Assembly (NCBI GenBank): GCA_024663395.1
Contig: JANFAH010000002.1
Coordinates: forward strand, 4,960,001 to 5,024,000
Source: Pisolithus tinctorius
Lineage: Eukaryota; Basidiomycota; Agaricomycetes; Boletales; Pisolithaceae
Direction of reading: 5' to 3'
DNA length: 64,000 nt
The notes under the pieces are model-generated. The model did no database searches and was not told the DNA's origin. It worked only from the letters and a program-made list of their open reading frames with translations. A program made the position numbers and the translations under genes. Below, one piece after another: positions 1-12,290 of the stretch (within the stretch, counting starts at the first letter, position 1; each line of letters starts with the position of its first letter).

Positions 1-1371
1 GCGCTGTGGCTACTACACTTCCATCGGGGCCATTCACAGAGACCTTGGGAATCTCGGGCTTCGGTGGAGCAGTTGTGGTAGTTGATGTCCCTGCAGTCTG
101 TTGTGGCTGCTGTGGTTTACGTGCTCCCGGCGGAACATAAGCATTCGCACCGCGGACAACTGCACCATACCTGACGTGCATAGCGCATGAGTGTAGGGAG
201 CATTAAGAAAAAGAAGCATGTTCCGCACTTGTCCTCTTCATTTATACCACTGTCATCGATGGCCAACCCCCTCTCCTCGGCCATATGGGGATTACTCGTC
301 GCACCCTGTCCAATGATCAGCACCATCAGTCGGTACACTTAATTTTAAGGTGGCTTACGCCCATAATCTCGCTAGCAATGCGCTGCGCCTTCTTCTCTCG
401 CTCCCTGAAATCTGGAGCATTGCGATCCAACTTGGTCGTGTAGAATTCCTCGTTAAATGAAGTCGTGACGCCAAACTTCTGCTCGTTCACGGCAAATTGA
501 TCCCACGAAACATTGGCGCCCGCACCCGGACCGAAAGTGACCTCGTCCCCTAGGCCTTCATGCACAGCCGCAGCACCGCTGCTGGAAACATCCTCCGGAG
601 ACTTCCAGGCTTGTAACTCGCGCTCGCGAGACAGTTTTGCCTTGGCGGCTATCTCGGTATCCGTCCTGAAGGCTGGAAGCACAACAATAGCGTCAGCGTC
701 AGTATCACGGCGGTCGCCAGGATAAAACAAGAAAACAAGGTGCACGAGTTGCACTGGTTGGGTCAACAGGTGGCAAACTCACAATCACCGTTCGGCACTT
801 TGGCATCGGCAGGGCCAGACTGCCATGTGTCGATGCTGGAAGAAGGGATGAAGAAGGAGTCCTTGAGCGGAGTTCCAGGTTTTGAAATTTCCCTAACGTC
901 CTTCAACGTTACGCCTTGCTTGTCCCCTTCGGGGCCTGTAGACGATACGGCACCCTCGTAGCGTAGTCCGCCCTTGGTGGTCAAGGTAATGGTGGTACCC
1001 TGTAACGCGATGTTGAGAGAGGCAAAGACAGAGCGAGGTGCGACGTACAATAAGACCTGTGAGGGACTGAATGATGCGATCCTGAGGCTGAGGCTGAGGT
1101 TGGGGCTGGGGCTGGGTGGCATCCTGAGGGCGAGAGCCATTGGCACCGGCCAATGGGGGGAATGCCCCCTGATTGTTGGATGGAGGAGGGCCGTTTGGGA
1201 GGCGAGCAGGGGAATTGGCAGGAGAGAAGGTGGGAGAGGCCCTGGCCCCTGACCACGCCTGGGTGCGGCTGGGAGAGATGAGAAGACAGGGCAAGGCTAG
1301 GGAAAGGATCTGGGGACAAACCGGGTGGTGGGTTCTCTCTTCTGAGTCTTCGGACGAGAAGCAGATGCCAT
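1..1371 (-). CDS. PBP1: Ataxin-2 / Pbp1 homologue, N-terminal part (runs off the window)
   Basis: Cytoplasmic RNA-binding protein of the ataxin-2/Pbp1 family, which acts in stress granules and poly(A) tail control. Proposed exons on the minus strand are 1371-1322, 1268-1049, 999-783, 672-359, 305-229 and 170 onward past base 1; all join in phase. Exon 2 is low-complexity, with a Pro-Gln repeat just before the Sm fold. Exon 3 carries the Sm-like ATX core (ITLTTKGGLRYEG). Exon 4 carries the LsmAD domain (WDQFAVNEQKFGV and FREREKKAQRIASEI). Exons 4-6 continue with NPHMAEERG, DDSGINEEDKYG and GANAYVPPGARK, the conserved block after LsmAD. The C-terminal half, including any PAM2 motif, lies outside the window. 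The least certain point is the short first exon, chosen because ATG at 1371 joins in frame through a GTTTGT donor. Confidence 0.88.
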
Positions 1372-3565
1372 TTGGAAGGGGGTAAAGTGAGAACAGAAAG
1401 CAAAGAAAGAAGAAACAGTGAGTAGTAAGAGCGAGCCAAAAGAGAGCTGAAATGTCGACAGATAGCGAGCACGACGCGACTGGGAAGCTGGGTGCGCTGG
1501 GTTGACCTGACCTGAGTGCGATGAACCAGAAAACTAGAACAGAAGGAAAGAAAAGAGAAAACAGCAGGGCCTGGCTACAAGCTGGGCGACCACAACGCTA
1601 ACCAAGTGTTTTCGACTGGGACGTCGTCGAAGAGTCAAGTCGCCAAATTCTCCAGCTAGCCAATAACAATGCAGCCACGGTCAGACCCCGGCCACCACAC
1701 CCCCACATATCGTCGCTGTCCACTGGCCCCGTCCTCATTCCTAGTGCTCCTACGACTATCCATGCTCGCATTTGCCATCTACGCTACTACCCCATACACG
1801 ACCAACATCCTCCGGTCCACCCGTCATTGCAGACGAGACCCGCCGTCGACACTCACGGAGTTTGAATCCCGTCTCCCGGGGTCCCAACGCATGCTTGTCC
1901 TCTGCAAGCCAGGCTGTACACCCGGCCATCCGACCCCCAATTATAACAGCCATCCCACCACTCCGCCTCCAATCCCCAATACGTCAGCAGCACTGCAACC
2001 TACCACGCGACGATTGATTTATGTATGTAGCTGCCGATTGTATGACATCGAACTCTGGGGCGCTTTCCCCGGATGACCTGCTTGCAGAACAAGGCACGAT
2101 GGTTAATCAATCCGCACGTAAGTGCGATACGCTTCGCTTCCGTGCTTCGACGATCATTTCTCGAGTATGTTTTGGCAATTCAAATCTTCATCGGCATACC
2201 ATCAGTGCCACGATAGTGACAAGTCAGCAATCAAACAACCATGGGACAGTCAGCGGTCTTGATGGAAGCTTCAGACTATCCGCGCCAGCGAGTCCTTGAG
2301 CCTGAGAAGAATAGAGCAGACAGACTATCTGCGGAGCGCTGGGAAGATATGGTTTACGACAGAGGGCCTGGGCCTGGAAGTGGCGACAACGCAAGGTACC
2401 GCCATGGTCGCAAGGTCCTCACGTACGCAAGTAGCGATCATAGAATTTGGGACGCAGGACTTCTACGTGACCACAAACTTCGAGTGGTATGCGCCCAACG
2501 ATATATGCACCATATCATAAGACTCGCCTCGAATTACGAACTTGAAGTAGTATGTTGCACGGCTGTCCACGGGAATGGATAATCAGGAAAACTGAAAACA
2601 ATGTCCCAATGCTGCAGTCCGGTACGGAAGCCCTGTCTTGTCGCCGGGAAGGCATGAGAAATCTATCGGTCGAGACCCGACCCGCTCATCCTGAACACGT
2701 CCAGTAATTATTATGGAGTTGACGCGGCCCCTCCGTCCGCATTGGAAGCGTTCTTCTCGCGATCAAAAGCCCGTACATTCACAACATTGATCATGAGAGG
2801 CTGTTCACAGAAAGATAGGCGATGACCCGACATACCTGCATGATACGGGGACAGCAGATGAACAGCTGCAGGATGTTGTTTCCCTTATCGCAAAAGGGCA
2901 AGTGTCGCTGGGGTGTTCTTGTGCGGTCAACCTCGAAGGAATATTAGACAGTGACCGCATCATTCGGCGGACGTTGTCTTGAAAACTTATTGGCCAGTGC
3001 CAGTAGCTGGTGCAGGTCGGATGATGAGATGGTGGTGGCTAACATCAGACTTCAGTTGCTTAGATGGCCTGCGCAGTCCGCTTTCTGATGGTCTCGTGGG
3101 GCCGCTGCGCAGACACGACAACACGTCATTTGTGTGGTGGCTGATACCAACGCCAGAACCACTTCCGTATGTACACACATAAGGTACGAGATTGACGGAA
3201 TGAACTACGGGATGCGATTTTGACTGACTACACTACCAACAGCACAACCAACCTCGCACATGCCAAGATCCGCAATTGCTTGCTCAAATTCTTGGATCCA
3301 TAGCCTATCGTTCGAAGCACATGATATGCATACACACTTCTGCCAGGGATTTCACTATCGGCTAAACTCTTGTTCCTCGAATGACAGAACCCCACATACA
3401 TACGTGCCTTATCAGACGTGGCACATTAACTCTGCACATGCTCGGTGATCCTACTTAGTACGGAGTTGCCAGGCTGGACCTTTAAAGGTCTGTTCGTGGG
3501 ATCGCTTTGACGTTGACCTTCCAAGTTCCCATCTCCTCCCCCCTTGACCGAGCCAGAGGCCTGTG
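1372..3565. other. Intergenic stretch, no supported gene
   Basis: About 2.2 kb between the ataxin-2 start and the first channel gene. It has only short overlapping open frames on both strands without recognisable domains or consistent splice signals. The first 300 bases must include the promoter of the minus-strand ataxin-2 gene. I see no repeat or RNA gene here. Confidence 0.5.
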
Positions 3566-5209
3566 ATGGCACGCGAAGTTGTCTACTTGCATGATGTTGA
3601 CCCTCGACCGAATTATATGTCCACCTGGGAACGGTTCAAACACAGGGAGGTACACTGGCTCGTCGAGATGCTTGCAGAAATGGTGGGCACACGCTGTCTT
3701 CTTTCTGTCGCGGACTCCAGTGGAAACTCAGCGGGATCGTATTGCAGCTCGGCGTATTCCTCTACGTGTATGCAGGTCAGACCGCCTTATTAATTTCCAG
3801 TGAATCCATCCTGACCGCGTCTTCATGCTGCAGGTTTGGGGCCAACAGCAGCACTAATTGTTGGAAACCTCACAGCGGAAAGCGGGATTGGATGTCGGTA
3901 GTCATTTTTTCGTCCCTTTGAAAGCAAACTTCAACGGAGAACCTCCACATAGCGCTGTACACCATCGGTTTCGCCTATGCAATCGGAATCGTCCTTGCTA
4001 TCACGTTGTGTTCGGCAGCATCTGGTGGCCATTTCAGTCCAGGTGTTACCATCACACTTGCCCTATTCAAAGGTTTTCCCAAGGCAAAGGCCGTGAGGTT
4101 CGTGCCTAATACCCCCTTTCGTTCATCAGCTGAGTGCGATGTCCCAATGTAGATATATCGTCGCACAGATACTCGGCAGTTACTTGACCTGCCTTGTAGT
4201 ATACGTGCAGTGGAAAGACCTCCTTGTCGTGAGTAACTACTTTACGTCTGGCACCAAAGACTGCCCATGTTCCTTTCTCAACAACCTTTTGGCCGATTCT
4301 GTTCCCATCAGGCTGCGGAAGAGGTGCTGAACGCAAAGGGGCTCTACAACACACTGATGTTTACGAACCTCGGCCCTGCTGGCGTATTCGCGCTCTACGT
4401 ATCCCCAGGAACAAATCTGCACCGCGCGTTGCTCAACGAGTTCGTGACTGTGCGTGACTCCGACTCCCTCATCATTTCTTCCGTTGATGGTTGCGAATCC
4501 CACGGTCGTGTATTACAGGACTTCATGCTTGGCCTCGCTATATGTGGCGTTATGGATCCAACAAATCACTTCATACCTCCCATGGTCGCCCCGTGGATCA
4601 TCGGCTTCACCTAGTAAGAGCCCCTATACTCCACTTCAGTCAAGTACTGTGCCTTACTATTAGTGTTCTGATACGCCACCTTCTCATGACAGCTCGGTCG
4701 CAATCTGGGGTTATGCTCCGACAGCCAGTGTGTTGCCTTTCCCGACGTTTAATGTGCTATTATTACATGTTATTCTTAACCAACTCTCGCAGTTGCCGCC
4801 AACACGGCCCGTGATGTTGGAGGTCGTCTGATGGCTCTTACTATCTGGGGGAAGCAAGCCGCTGGCGGTCCATATGCAGCTATAGCTGCATTGACGAACA
4901 TACCTGCAACCGCGCTTGCTTTCATCGTCTACGATCTCTTCCTTGGCTCCGGTACTCGCAGTACGTCCTTTTCTACGCACTTTACAAATGATCATAACTT
5001 GAACACTATTCACGCACACAGCATTGACCCCGTACCACGTCGACTTCCTGCGTGCTCGGGTCCAATACCAGCAAGACAACGGGCTTCCGCCCCAACTTCG
5101 TCCCGACGGTCTAAAGTCGGGCGAAAACTCACTCTCGAATGGTGCTGAGAAGCATATCGGCGATATGCCTGGAGTTGAAAGACGACCTACAGTCCGAAAC
5201 CATGTTTGA
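3566..5209 (+). CDS. MIP channel (aquaporin/aquaglyceroporin-like), paralogue 1
   Basis: Membrane channel of the major intrinsic protein family, expected to pass water or small uncharged solutes. Ten exons: 3566-3682, 3748-3775, 3834-3893, 3953-4097, 4153-4228, 4312-4449, 4519-4613, 4693-4727, 4793-4960, 5022-5209, giving 349 aa with all phases consistent. The two half-helix signature loops are present but altered. Loop B reads SGGHFSPGVTITL, so the usual NPA is SPG. Loop E reads AANTARDVGGRLM, so the usual NPARD is NTARD. Hydrophobic segments fit six membrane spans, with a hydrophilic N-terminal tail of about 30 residues and a C-terminal tail of about 60. The start is the ATG directly followed by AREVVYLHDVDPRP, which aligns with paralogue 2. 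Water versus glycerol selectivity cannot be told from this. Confidence 0.9.
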
Positions 5210-6846
5210 AAGAAATTTGGCCTTGGATGGTTTTGCCGCCGTGCAGACCAACTGAGGGGTCGAGGGTATCGAGCTGCTATACGATCGTGTGATTCGCCTT
5301 CGTAGCATGTATGCCAACCATCGTAAGGTCTTGTATAAGGAGGCTCTGCGACTCATCACCCTCATGCCTCAACGGATGAATGCGGCCCTCGTCGAGCGTT
5401 AATATCGTTATAATGCGGTCATATTTGATGTGGGACCTTGGTGGTGTCTGGAGAACACTATGAGTTGTCAGGCGATAGTGATGTGTGGATCTGTGTGCTT
5501 AGCAGTGCAGAAGGGTTGCGAAGAAAGTCCAGAGGGGAAAAAAGACCTTGAAGTTTGAACTGCCTGTGCTATAATGCAGGGACTATAGTGATACACTACG
5601 CTCCTCGCAGACTACGAGGAGGCACCACAACATAGAAGAAAGGTCCTTCCTCTCCGCTTTGGAGCCTCCACTGATCTGCAAAACTACCAGAGGAAAATAT
5701 CAGCCTGTCAATAACAACCTCCGTTTGGAAGCGACTGGTCGTAAGACCCCTGAAGCATCCAAATATTTCTATCAATACCGTGATGATGAACCGGCGTGGC
5801 CAAAAGCATCTTGGATAAAGAGTTTCACTGCAGGGCTCCCCTGCTTAGATGCGCAGAGCCTTCCATTGGGTGTGTCCAGAGCCTACAGTTAACTTCTTGG
5901 ATCGAGAGAACGTAATCTTCGAGTGCTCAAGCAGTCGATATCGAGACAAAAGGAGGGCGAGTCCTTTCATTTCTATTTTTGGCTCCTGCAAACCGCCTGT
6001 AACGAGTTGGGAACGTGACCGATCGATTCAACAGCACCTCATTGATGCTCTGCCGTGTCGAAACCTGCGGAACATTATTGTATTGAATTAAAAGAAGCCT
6101 GCTGTACCAGTGGTTGGTCAGTTTCTTGCTGGGGCCCGGAAGCATGGTCACGGCTTATGTCGCCAAAACACCCTCGTACCAGCAAACGGTCAAACCGTAC
6201 GGCAGCCCATTTAGAATTCCATATTACAAAGCCAGGGAGCATCCCGCAACAGGAGTCTTCCTAACAAGTGCGGAGGGGAGGATATTGAAAAAACCGCTAT
6301 GCTCGAAAGAGCGTGAGTAATATATTGTGGGATTGCGGAGTGGATCGCATTTTCTGTTCTCCCTCCGAACTCCGAATCAAGTAAGTCGGTTGTCATCTTA
6401 CTTAAGCGGGGCTCGGGGCATTTTTATTAGGCCAGAGAGATACAAGCCAGTTACAAGCAGTTCCGGTCTTGAAGTGACCTTGCGTATGTTACTTGGTAGT
6501 GGGTGGTTTGTCCTTACCAATTTACTTACCACGGCTCACTCCGAACAATCATCCGTTTTCACTCTGAGCTCAGAGGGTACGCCCCTTCCCCTGTGCGATG
6601 GAGTTCAGCTTGGTGCAAACGCACTGCAAAGAACTGACTGTATACGGGGCACAGGGGTGCAGTGTTCCCCCGCGTGTAAGTTAATTATAATGTAAGACTC
6701 CTCTATAACAGCATGTCTTCCTGTGTTGACCGGACCTGAGTTGCATACTGCGGGATACATGCCCTAGCCTCTCTGTCTGGTTCGGCTAGTGCACATAAAG
6801 GCATGCCAACCTCTCTCGGTTAGTCGTCCTTCTTAATCCTAACTTC
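5210..6846. other. Spacer between the two MIP paralogues, no supported gene
   Basis: About 1.6 kb with only short frames lacking recognisable domains. It holds the 3' end of paralogue 1 and the promoter of paralogue 2. I see no clear repeat, RNA gene or gene remnant. Confidence 0.5.
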
Positions 6847-8545
6847 ATGGCAGTACACGAACCCGTCATCCACTTACGCGATGTTGAGCCTCGATTGCCG
6901 GATATGACTGCTTGGGAATACTTTAAGCACAAGAAAGTGCACTGGCTCGTCGAAATGCTCGCCGAAATGGTAGGTGGATAACACGTCTCCCTTGCTCGGA
7001 GTTTCCGTTTAATATTAGCTCAGCTCGGCGCGTTTCTCTACGTCTATTCAGGTCAAGCAACTTTCCATGATAGGCTATAGATACTTGGACTAACTCTGCT
7101 GGTACATACAGGTCTAGGGTCCACTGCAGCATATATAGTCGGAACGATAACATCACAAAATGGGATCGGATGTCTGTAATTCCTTTTATTGAGGTAGAGG
7201 CTCCCTTATAATGTGGCATGCCATATAGCTCTACATACCGTCGGCTTTTCGTATGCCATCGGTGTCATAATTTCTATCACACTTTGCGCGGCAACCTCGG
7301 GTGGGCATATTAATCCGGGACTTACCATAACTCTCTGCATATTCAGGGGTTTTCCCATTGCTAAAGTGGCGAGGTTCGTATCGCGTGGCGCTTTTCCTTC
7401 GTTGATCATCTGTTCGAAGTTACCCCGCAGATACATCCTCGCTCAGGTACTTGGCGTCTATGTGGCTTGTTTAATAATTTACATGCAATGGAAAGACCAT
7501 CTAGTTGTAAGTACCTGTTTCCCAACATCCTGACACATTTCTTTATCTTGAGCTTCCGTGCTACTGCGAGGCTGCCGAAAATGTCTTAAAGGCGCAGGGA
7601 ACTTATGATACCACAATGTTCACGAATGTTGGGCCAGCGGGAGTGTTCGCACTTTACCCAACTCCGAAGGTGAACCTATATCGTGTGTTGCTCAACGAGT
7701 TCATGAGCGTGAGTCGTTGAGCTCGTTTCCCTGCTTGTATTGACGTTCAGAATGTTGTTCCCGTGACACGTGCAGAATTTCGTACTCGGTCTCGCTATAT
7801 GTGGATGTAGGGATCCGACGAATCACTTCGTACCCCCTGCACTCGCACCTTGGATTATCGGTTTCACATAGTGAGTGTGATTTTGTTTGTCCTCCCAACC
7901 CCCTGAGAATGCCACACTGGCAGTGCTGTTGTGATCTGGGGATACGCTCCGACAGGTGGTAAGTCGGACTTTCTTTAGTTTTTCAACAGAACGCAATGTG
8001 GAAATCGTTGTTCCGTAATCACTTTTTCAGCACCTGCTAACACTGCTCGAGATGTCGGGGGACGCCTAATGGCAATGACAATTTGGGGGCCGAAAGCCTC
8101 TGGGGGGGCATACGCCGCCATATCAGCGCTGACGAACACCCCTGCCACTATTTTGGCCTTTGCCGTCTACGATTTTCTCCTTGGCTCTTCGACTCGCGGT
8201 ACGTTTCAGTTGCTACTTAAATTTTCAGGTGTCTCTGTGACGCCGCCATCTACACCTTTTGTCATAGTAATCACTTCACATCACGCCGAAGTTTACCGCG
8301 CTCGTGCGCAATGCCACACAGAAAACGACCCCCCACTGCAAAACCCAGATCGTACTGCAAACGTGGCTAGAGCTAAATCTGTTGGGAGAACAACCACGGA
8401 CATGACTTCTACGGAGGGTCCGACGCTCCGAGAACATGACAGCAGGAAGCCGCCCTTCTCAGCCCGTTCATATCCTATATCTTGCTCCTCCCACTCTACC
8501 TCGGAGGTACAACCCTACTTTCATACGGACGGCCCAGTGTTCTGA
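6847..8545 (+). CDS. MIP channel (aquaporin/aquaglyceroporin-like), paralogue 2
   Basis: Second member of the tandem pair. Ten exons: 6847-6969, 7024-7051, 7112-7171, 7229-7373, 7431-7506, 7571-7708, 7776-7870, 7924-7955, 8031-8198, 8268-8545, giving 380 aa. Exons 2 to 7 and 9 have exactly the same lengths as in paralogue 1. Loop B reads SGGHINPGLTITL (NPG) and loop E reads PANTARDVGGRLM (NTAR). The last exon is 90 nt longer than in paralogue 1: the extra C-terminal residues are encoded by the first unit of a 149-bp tandem repeat that continues past the stop codon. The exon 6 acceptor is an unusual GAG. Intron 9 is open in frame, so a retained-intron form would still code. Confidence 0.88.
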
Positions 8546-8839
8546 GAACCCTTCCTGTGCACCCTGAATCTCGATTGGTGTGCGAGGACGTGAGGAAGCC
8601 GTTCTTCTCAGCCTATTCATATCTTATGTCTTGCTCCTCTCACTCTGCCTCGGAAGTATAATCCTATTTTCATACGGAGGGCCTGGCGCTCTAAGAACCC
8701 TTCCTGTGCATCTTGAATCTCACTTGGTGTGCGAGAATGCGAGGAGGTCGCTGTTCTCAGCCTATTCTTATCCTATGTCTTGCTTTGTTCATCTCGCTCT
8801 ACCTCGGAATAGTACTAGAGTATAATCTTATTTTCATCC
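8444..8839 (+). repeat. 149-bp tandem repeat, about 2.7 units
   Basis: Units begin at 8444, 8593 and 8742, exactly 149 bp apart; the third is partial and carries a small insertion. Unit 1 contains the last 34 codons and stop codon of MIP paralogue 2. Units 2 and 3 are downstream and decayed (the paralogous frame soon stops). Confidence 0.85.
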
Positions 8840-9024
8840 CTTACCAGTCGTAACGTAACCATGTCAATCCAACATACACCCTTTGCCTCTGCTTTGTCTC
8901 ATACTCCCCATCCTTGACCGTGTTCCTACTGAGACCCGCACAACGCTTCTCCGGGACACCGTCACTGCCGCTCATCTAATCAGAATGCGTCCATGGGACA
9001 TACCTCGCCGCATTCCCATTCTCC

Positions 9025-10605
9025 TTACAGCTTCGAAGATCCAGGACCAAGCTCGTCCGAGACCTTAACGACACTAGAATCCCAAATCAGCCCATGCCGG
9101 TTATTGCTACCTCTCGCCAGCCAGAGACAAACCACAACAACGTACAGTTTTCCGTCGTTAGCGCCAGAGTATAGCATCAATAATGCATTGGGCGCGTTCT
9201 CAAGACCCTCCACGATATGGAATCTTCGTTTGATGGATCCATCGGCGAGGCCAACGGCCAATTCTTTGATTGCCCTGGGATACTCTGATGCGTAATCAAA
9301 ACTGTGTTGTCATACGCTTGAGCATGTTGTCGACGACGACGATAACGACGACGCAATTCAGGGAGAATACCTACATTATGAAGCCTTCCATCTTTGCGCG
9401 TTGAGCGATAAGGTTCATGTAATTTTGAAGTCCTTGATGGGACTCCGCTGAGTCTGATGGAACATCAGAACAAGGGTTAGGGAGCATCGATGTCAACAAG
9501 TGACTGACTGTATGCTGAGATGGCACCTGGCGGACACCCAAGGTCATATCAGTACGGGTATGTTCATGAGTTCAGTGATAGCTCATTATATACCAACCAC
9601 ACAACGCAATTCGAGCACGTTTGTTCAACCTCGTGAGGGCAAGATCCAAGATATCGCCTCCCACATTATCGAAGTACACGTCCAAATACCCAACGGCGTC
9701 TTTAAAGTCCTGTTTGAAGGTGGGCAACTTGTAATTGAGGGCCTTATCGACGCCCAGCTCCGTTTCGACCCAGGCACACTTTTCAGGTGAGCCAGCGATG
9801 CCGATCACCCGCGCTCCTGCGCGTTTACCGAGCTGGCAGACAAGTGAGCCGACGGCACCTGCTGCACCAGAGACGACGAGCGTCTCGCCGGCTTTGAGTT
9901 TTCCAACGTCATGGAGACCCTGCGAATTTTAGTGTGAACTAGTGAACTACATAATAATTTCAGTACAAGAATTTTCCGACACCCACAAAGTATGCTGTCA
10001 TGCCTGTTGGGATCGAGCCCTGTTCAAAGAAATCATCTAACAGTACTCGGTTCGACCCACTCACCAGTCAAGCCGAGGGTATTCAAGAAGTCAAGAGATG
10101 TGCATCCTGGAGGTGGTCTGAACAACGATCGACAAGTCAATGATCTTCATGTGCCAAGAGGCTATTGCGAAGGAGGCATACGTTATCTTCTGAAGTTTCT
10201 TATCATCCAGTACAACATATGCTGTCCACCCTGTTTACGCCGATTACCATCGGGTTATAACAGCCCAGCTCACGAGCCACATTTTCAGTAAAACTCACCA
10301 ACAGTCCCAGATACGAGATCACCTTCCTTGAACTGGCTCCCGCTGCCCACCCGCACCACGACACCCAGCCCAGCTGCTCGCATGACCTCTCCGATCTGCA
10401 CCGGAGGCAAGTAACTTCTAGTGTCTCTCAGCCACCCGCGCATTGCGGGGTCGAGGGAGAGATATGTCACTCGAACGACAGCTTGATTTGGTCCGGGTAC
10501 GAGGTCATCCTTGGACGCCGTCTTCGTCTCGAAGGTATCAGGGAGGATATCGGCCACTGGGCGTTCGCGCAGGACGATGCGGGTATAGGTGCTAGCGCTC
10601 GACAT
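9025..10605 (-). CDS. MDR-family NADPH-dependent alkenal/one oxidoreductase
   Basis: Medium-chain dehydrogenase/reductase of the zinc-free leukotriene-B4-dehydrogenase/curcumin-reductase type, expected to reduce activated C=C double bonds with NADPH in the cytosol. Nine exons on the minus strand: 10605-10299, 10230-10182, 10117-10065, 10003-9987, 9919-9598, 9526-9509, 9453-9375, 9301-9146, 9073-9025; total 349 aa, all phases consistent. The N-terminal part has YLSLDPAMRGWL. A substrate-side segment follows (FLNTLGLTGMTAYFGL), then the Rossmann motif SGAAGAVGSLVCQLGK, FDNVGG, CGAISAYN, and the C-terminal FHIVEGLENAPNALLMLYSG. Exon 6 is only 18 nt and supplies most of the CGAISAYN motif, so automatic predictors may miss it. 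No zinc-binding Cys cluster was seen. Confidence 0.92.
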
Positions 10606-11436
10606 GATGATACTGGGCCGGTACAACGGTAGTAGACGGGAACGTTCACCAGCGATGTCGTGTCGGCTTCTCCCTTTACTTATATATGAAAATGACTTGA
10701 TCTCTCGTCTCACTACACATATGTGCGTCCGCAGCGTTAATGCTCCCTGTACGTTGACCGGGTGCTTGCATATCTGTGTTCGAAACCAAGAGGAATATCT
10801 ATCACAGTCGCCGTCTGCACCTTGCCCAATAAGCACTGAAGACGTATGTATGTGCTCGATGCGGGTTCCGTCGGGTCCCTACAGAGCCCGTGATATTACT
10901 ACCTAGAACGCTCTCTCCTAATTTGAATGGAACCTTAGTAACGGATGATATGATCATCCCGAGGACCATGTGGAATGTCGACAACCTCATGAGACGTATT
11001 TCATCGAGTATGTACCTGTCATCTTACGACTCAGGGGCATGCTGAGTCAGTTATCAGTGACGGAATGTATGTATGGGTACTCGATAAGTTTGGTGTTGAT
11101 ACGGGACATCAGTGCAGGATCAGACGCTCCAGGACGTCATTGCAGCTTCAGTGGCATGTAGTAACTGCTCCTGCGTCGAAGGATTATCCTCGGTAAGTCC
11201 TTCCCACTGCCCTTCGAACGGGGAGAATATGTATTTAGAAACACATTAGGAGTGCCTGTTCGAACAGTAGTGTTTGGAGACCGACAGCAGAAAGTGATAT
11301 CAAGATGGAGCAAGTCCAGGATTACGTGCGTATATCGATTACATATCCAACGGAGATTAAAGCAGCATTGAGCAGCAGCAGTACATCGTCTGGGAAAGCA
11401 GGTGAACAAAAGAGGACTAGCGAGTTGAAGGAAGCA
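10606..11436. other. Intergenic stretch, no supported gene
   Basis: About 0.8 kb between the oxidoreductase start and the 3' end of the small membrane protein gene, both on the minus strand. Only short frames without domains; it should hold the oxidoreductase promoter. Confidence 0.45.
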
Positions 11437-12087
11437 TCACGCTCGATGGATTTTGGGCGCTGGAAGTAAGCCAATTAAGCCAAATGTCAAAGCGTACAGA
11501 CCAGACGCTGATCGAGTGATTCAACAGGCACGTAGGATGAGAAACGGGGAGCAAAGGTTTACCTCCGATGATTCCTTCAATGTATCCGAGTTTCGACCAT
11601 TTTCCGAGAGTGATAGAGAGTAAGGACCACCCAGCAAGGATAGAGGCGGTAAGTACGGGAATGACAGAAGATAAAACGGGTGATTGGCGCCATAAACGAT
11701 ACTAAAAAGTGAGGGATGGGGGTAAGGCATTGTGGGATGTAAAGATCACCCGAAAGACGTACGTTCAGTTCGATGCCCTGTATCCAGGGTACAAATAACA
11801 CGTATAGGAACAACCCGACGACGAATGAACCAAGAGCGAGAGAAAGCAGGGCAGATAATCTGTGTATAAAATATATGATGCTGTTCAGGCATGAACAGGG
11901 GCAAGATGTATAGGGGGTATACTCGCCTTGCCATATTGCTCGGTTCTGAGTGGGTCGACAAGTCAAGAACGACGTGGTGAGTGTCAAAGGCGTATGTGAT
12001 GATGGCGCCGGGAATGATGAACTTGAGCTGACGAAATGTGTGTTTGGAAATGGACTCTCCAATAGACTGTAGACGGAATCTAGGCAT
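11437..12087 (-). CDS. Small multi-pass membrane protein, unrecognised
   Basis: Four exons on the minus strand (12087-11927, 11859-11763, 11701-11563, 11459-11437) give a 139-aa protein. I do not recognise the family. A charged N-terminus (MPRFRLQSIGESISKHTFRQ) is followed by a first hydrophobic segment at about residues 22-33. A clear hydrophobic helix follows at about 57-78 (SALLSLALGSFVVGLFLYVLF). A third is at about 97-115 (SSVIPVLTASILAGWSLLSI). The short C-terminus ends in APKIHRA. Intron 1 appears to use a GC-AG pair (GCGAGT donor); the other two are GT-AG. Its start is about 200 bp from the next gene on the plus strand, so the two may share a divergent promoter. Confidence 0.6.
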
Positions 12088-12290
12088 GATCTCGTGTCCT
12101 GGGGATCGCAAATCGATGTGCGAGTGTGTAGTTGGTTGCCCGAAGGTGTGGTGGGTCGTATCACATGCTATACGCATTGCCATGAAATTTCATTCCGTCG
12201 ACCCCCATTATGTTCCATATATGGCATGCCCCACCTCCACGCCCCCACAGCGAAACACGTTTGTCATATGTAGTCAAAGTAGTTTCTCTA

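Noticed and set aside
1669..2582. Overlapping plus-strand frames of 70-135 codons between ataxin-2 and the first channel
   Set aside because: No recognisable motifs, frames shift repeatedly, and no consistent splice sites join them.
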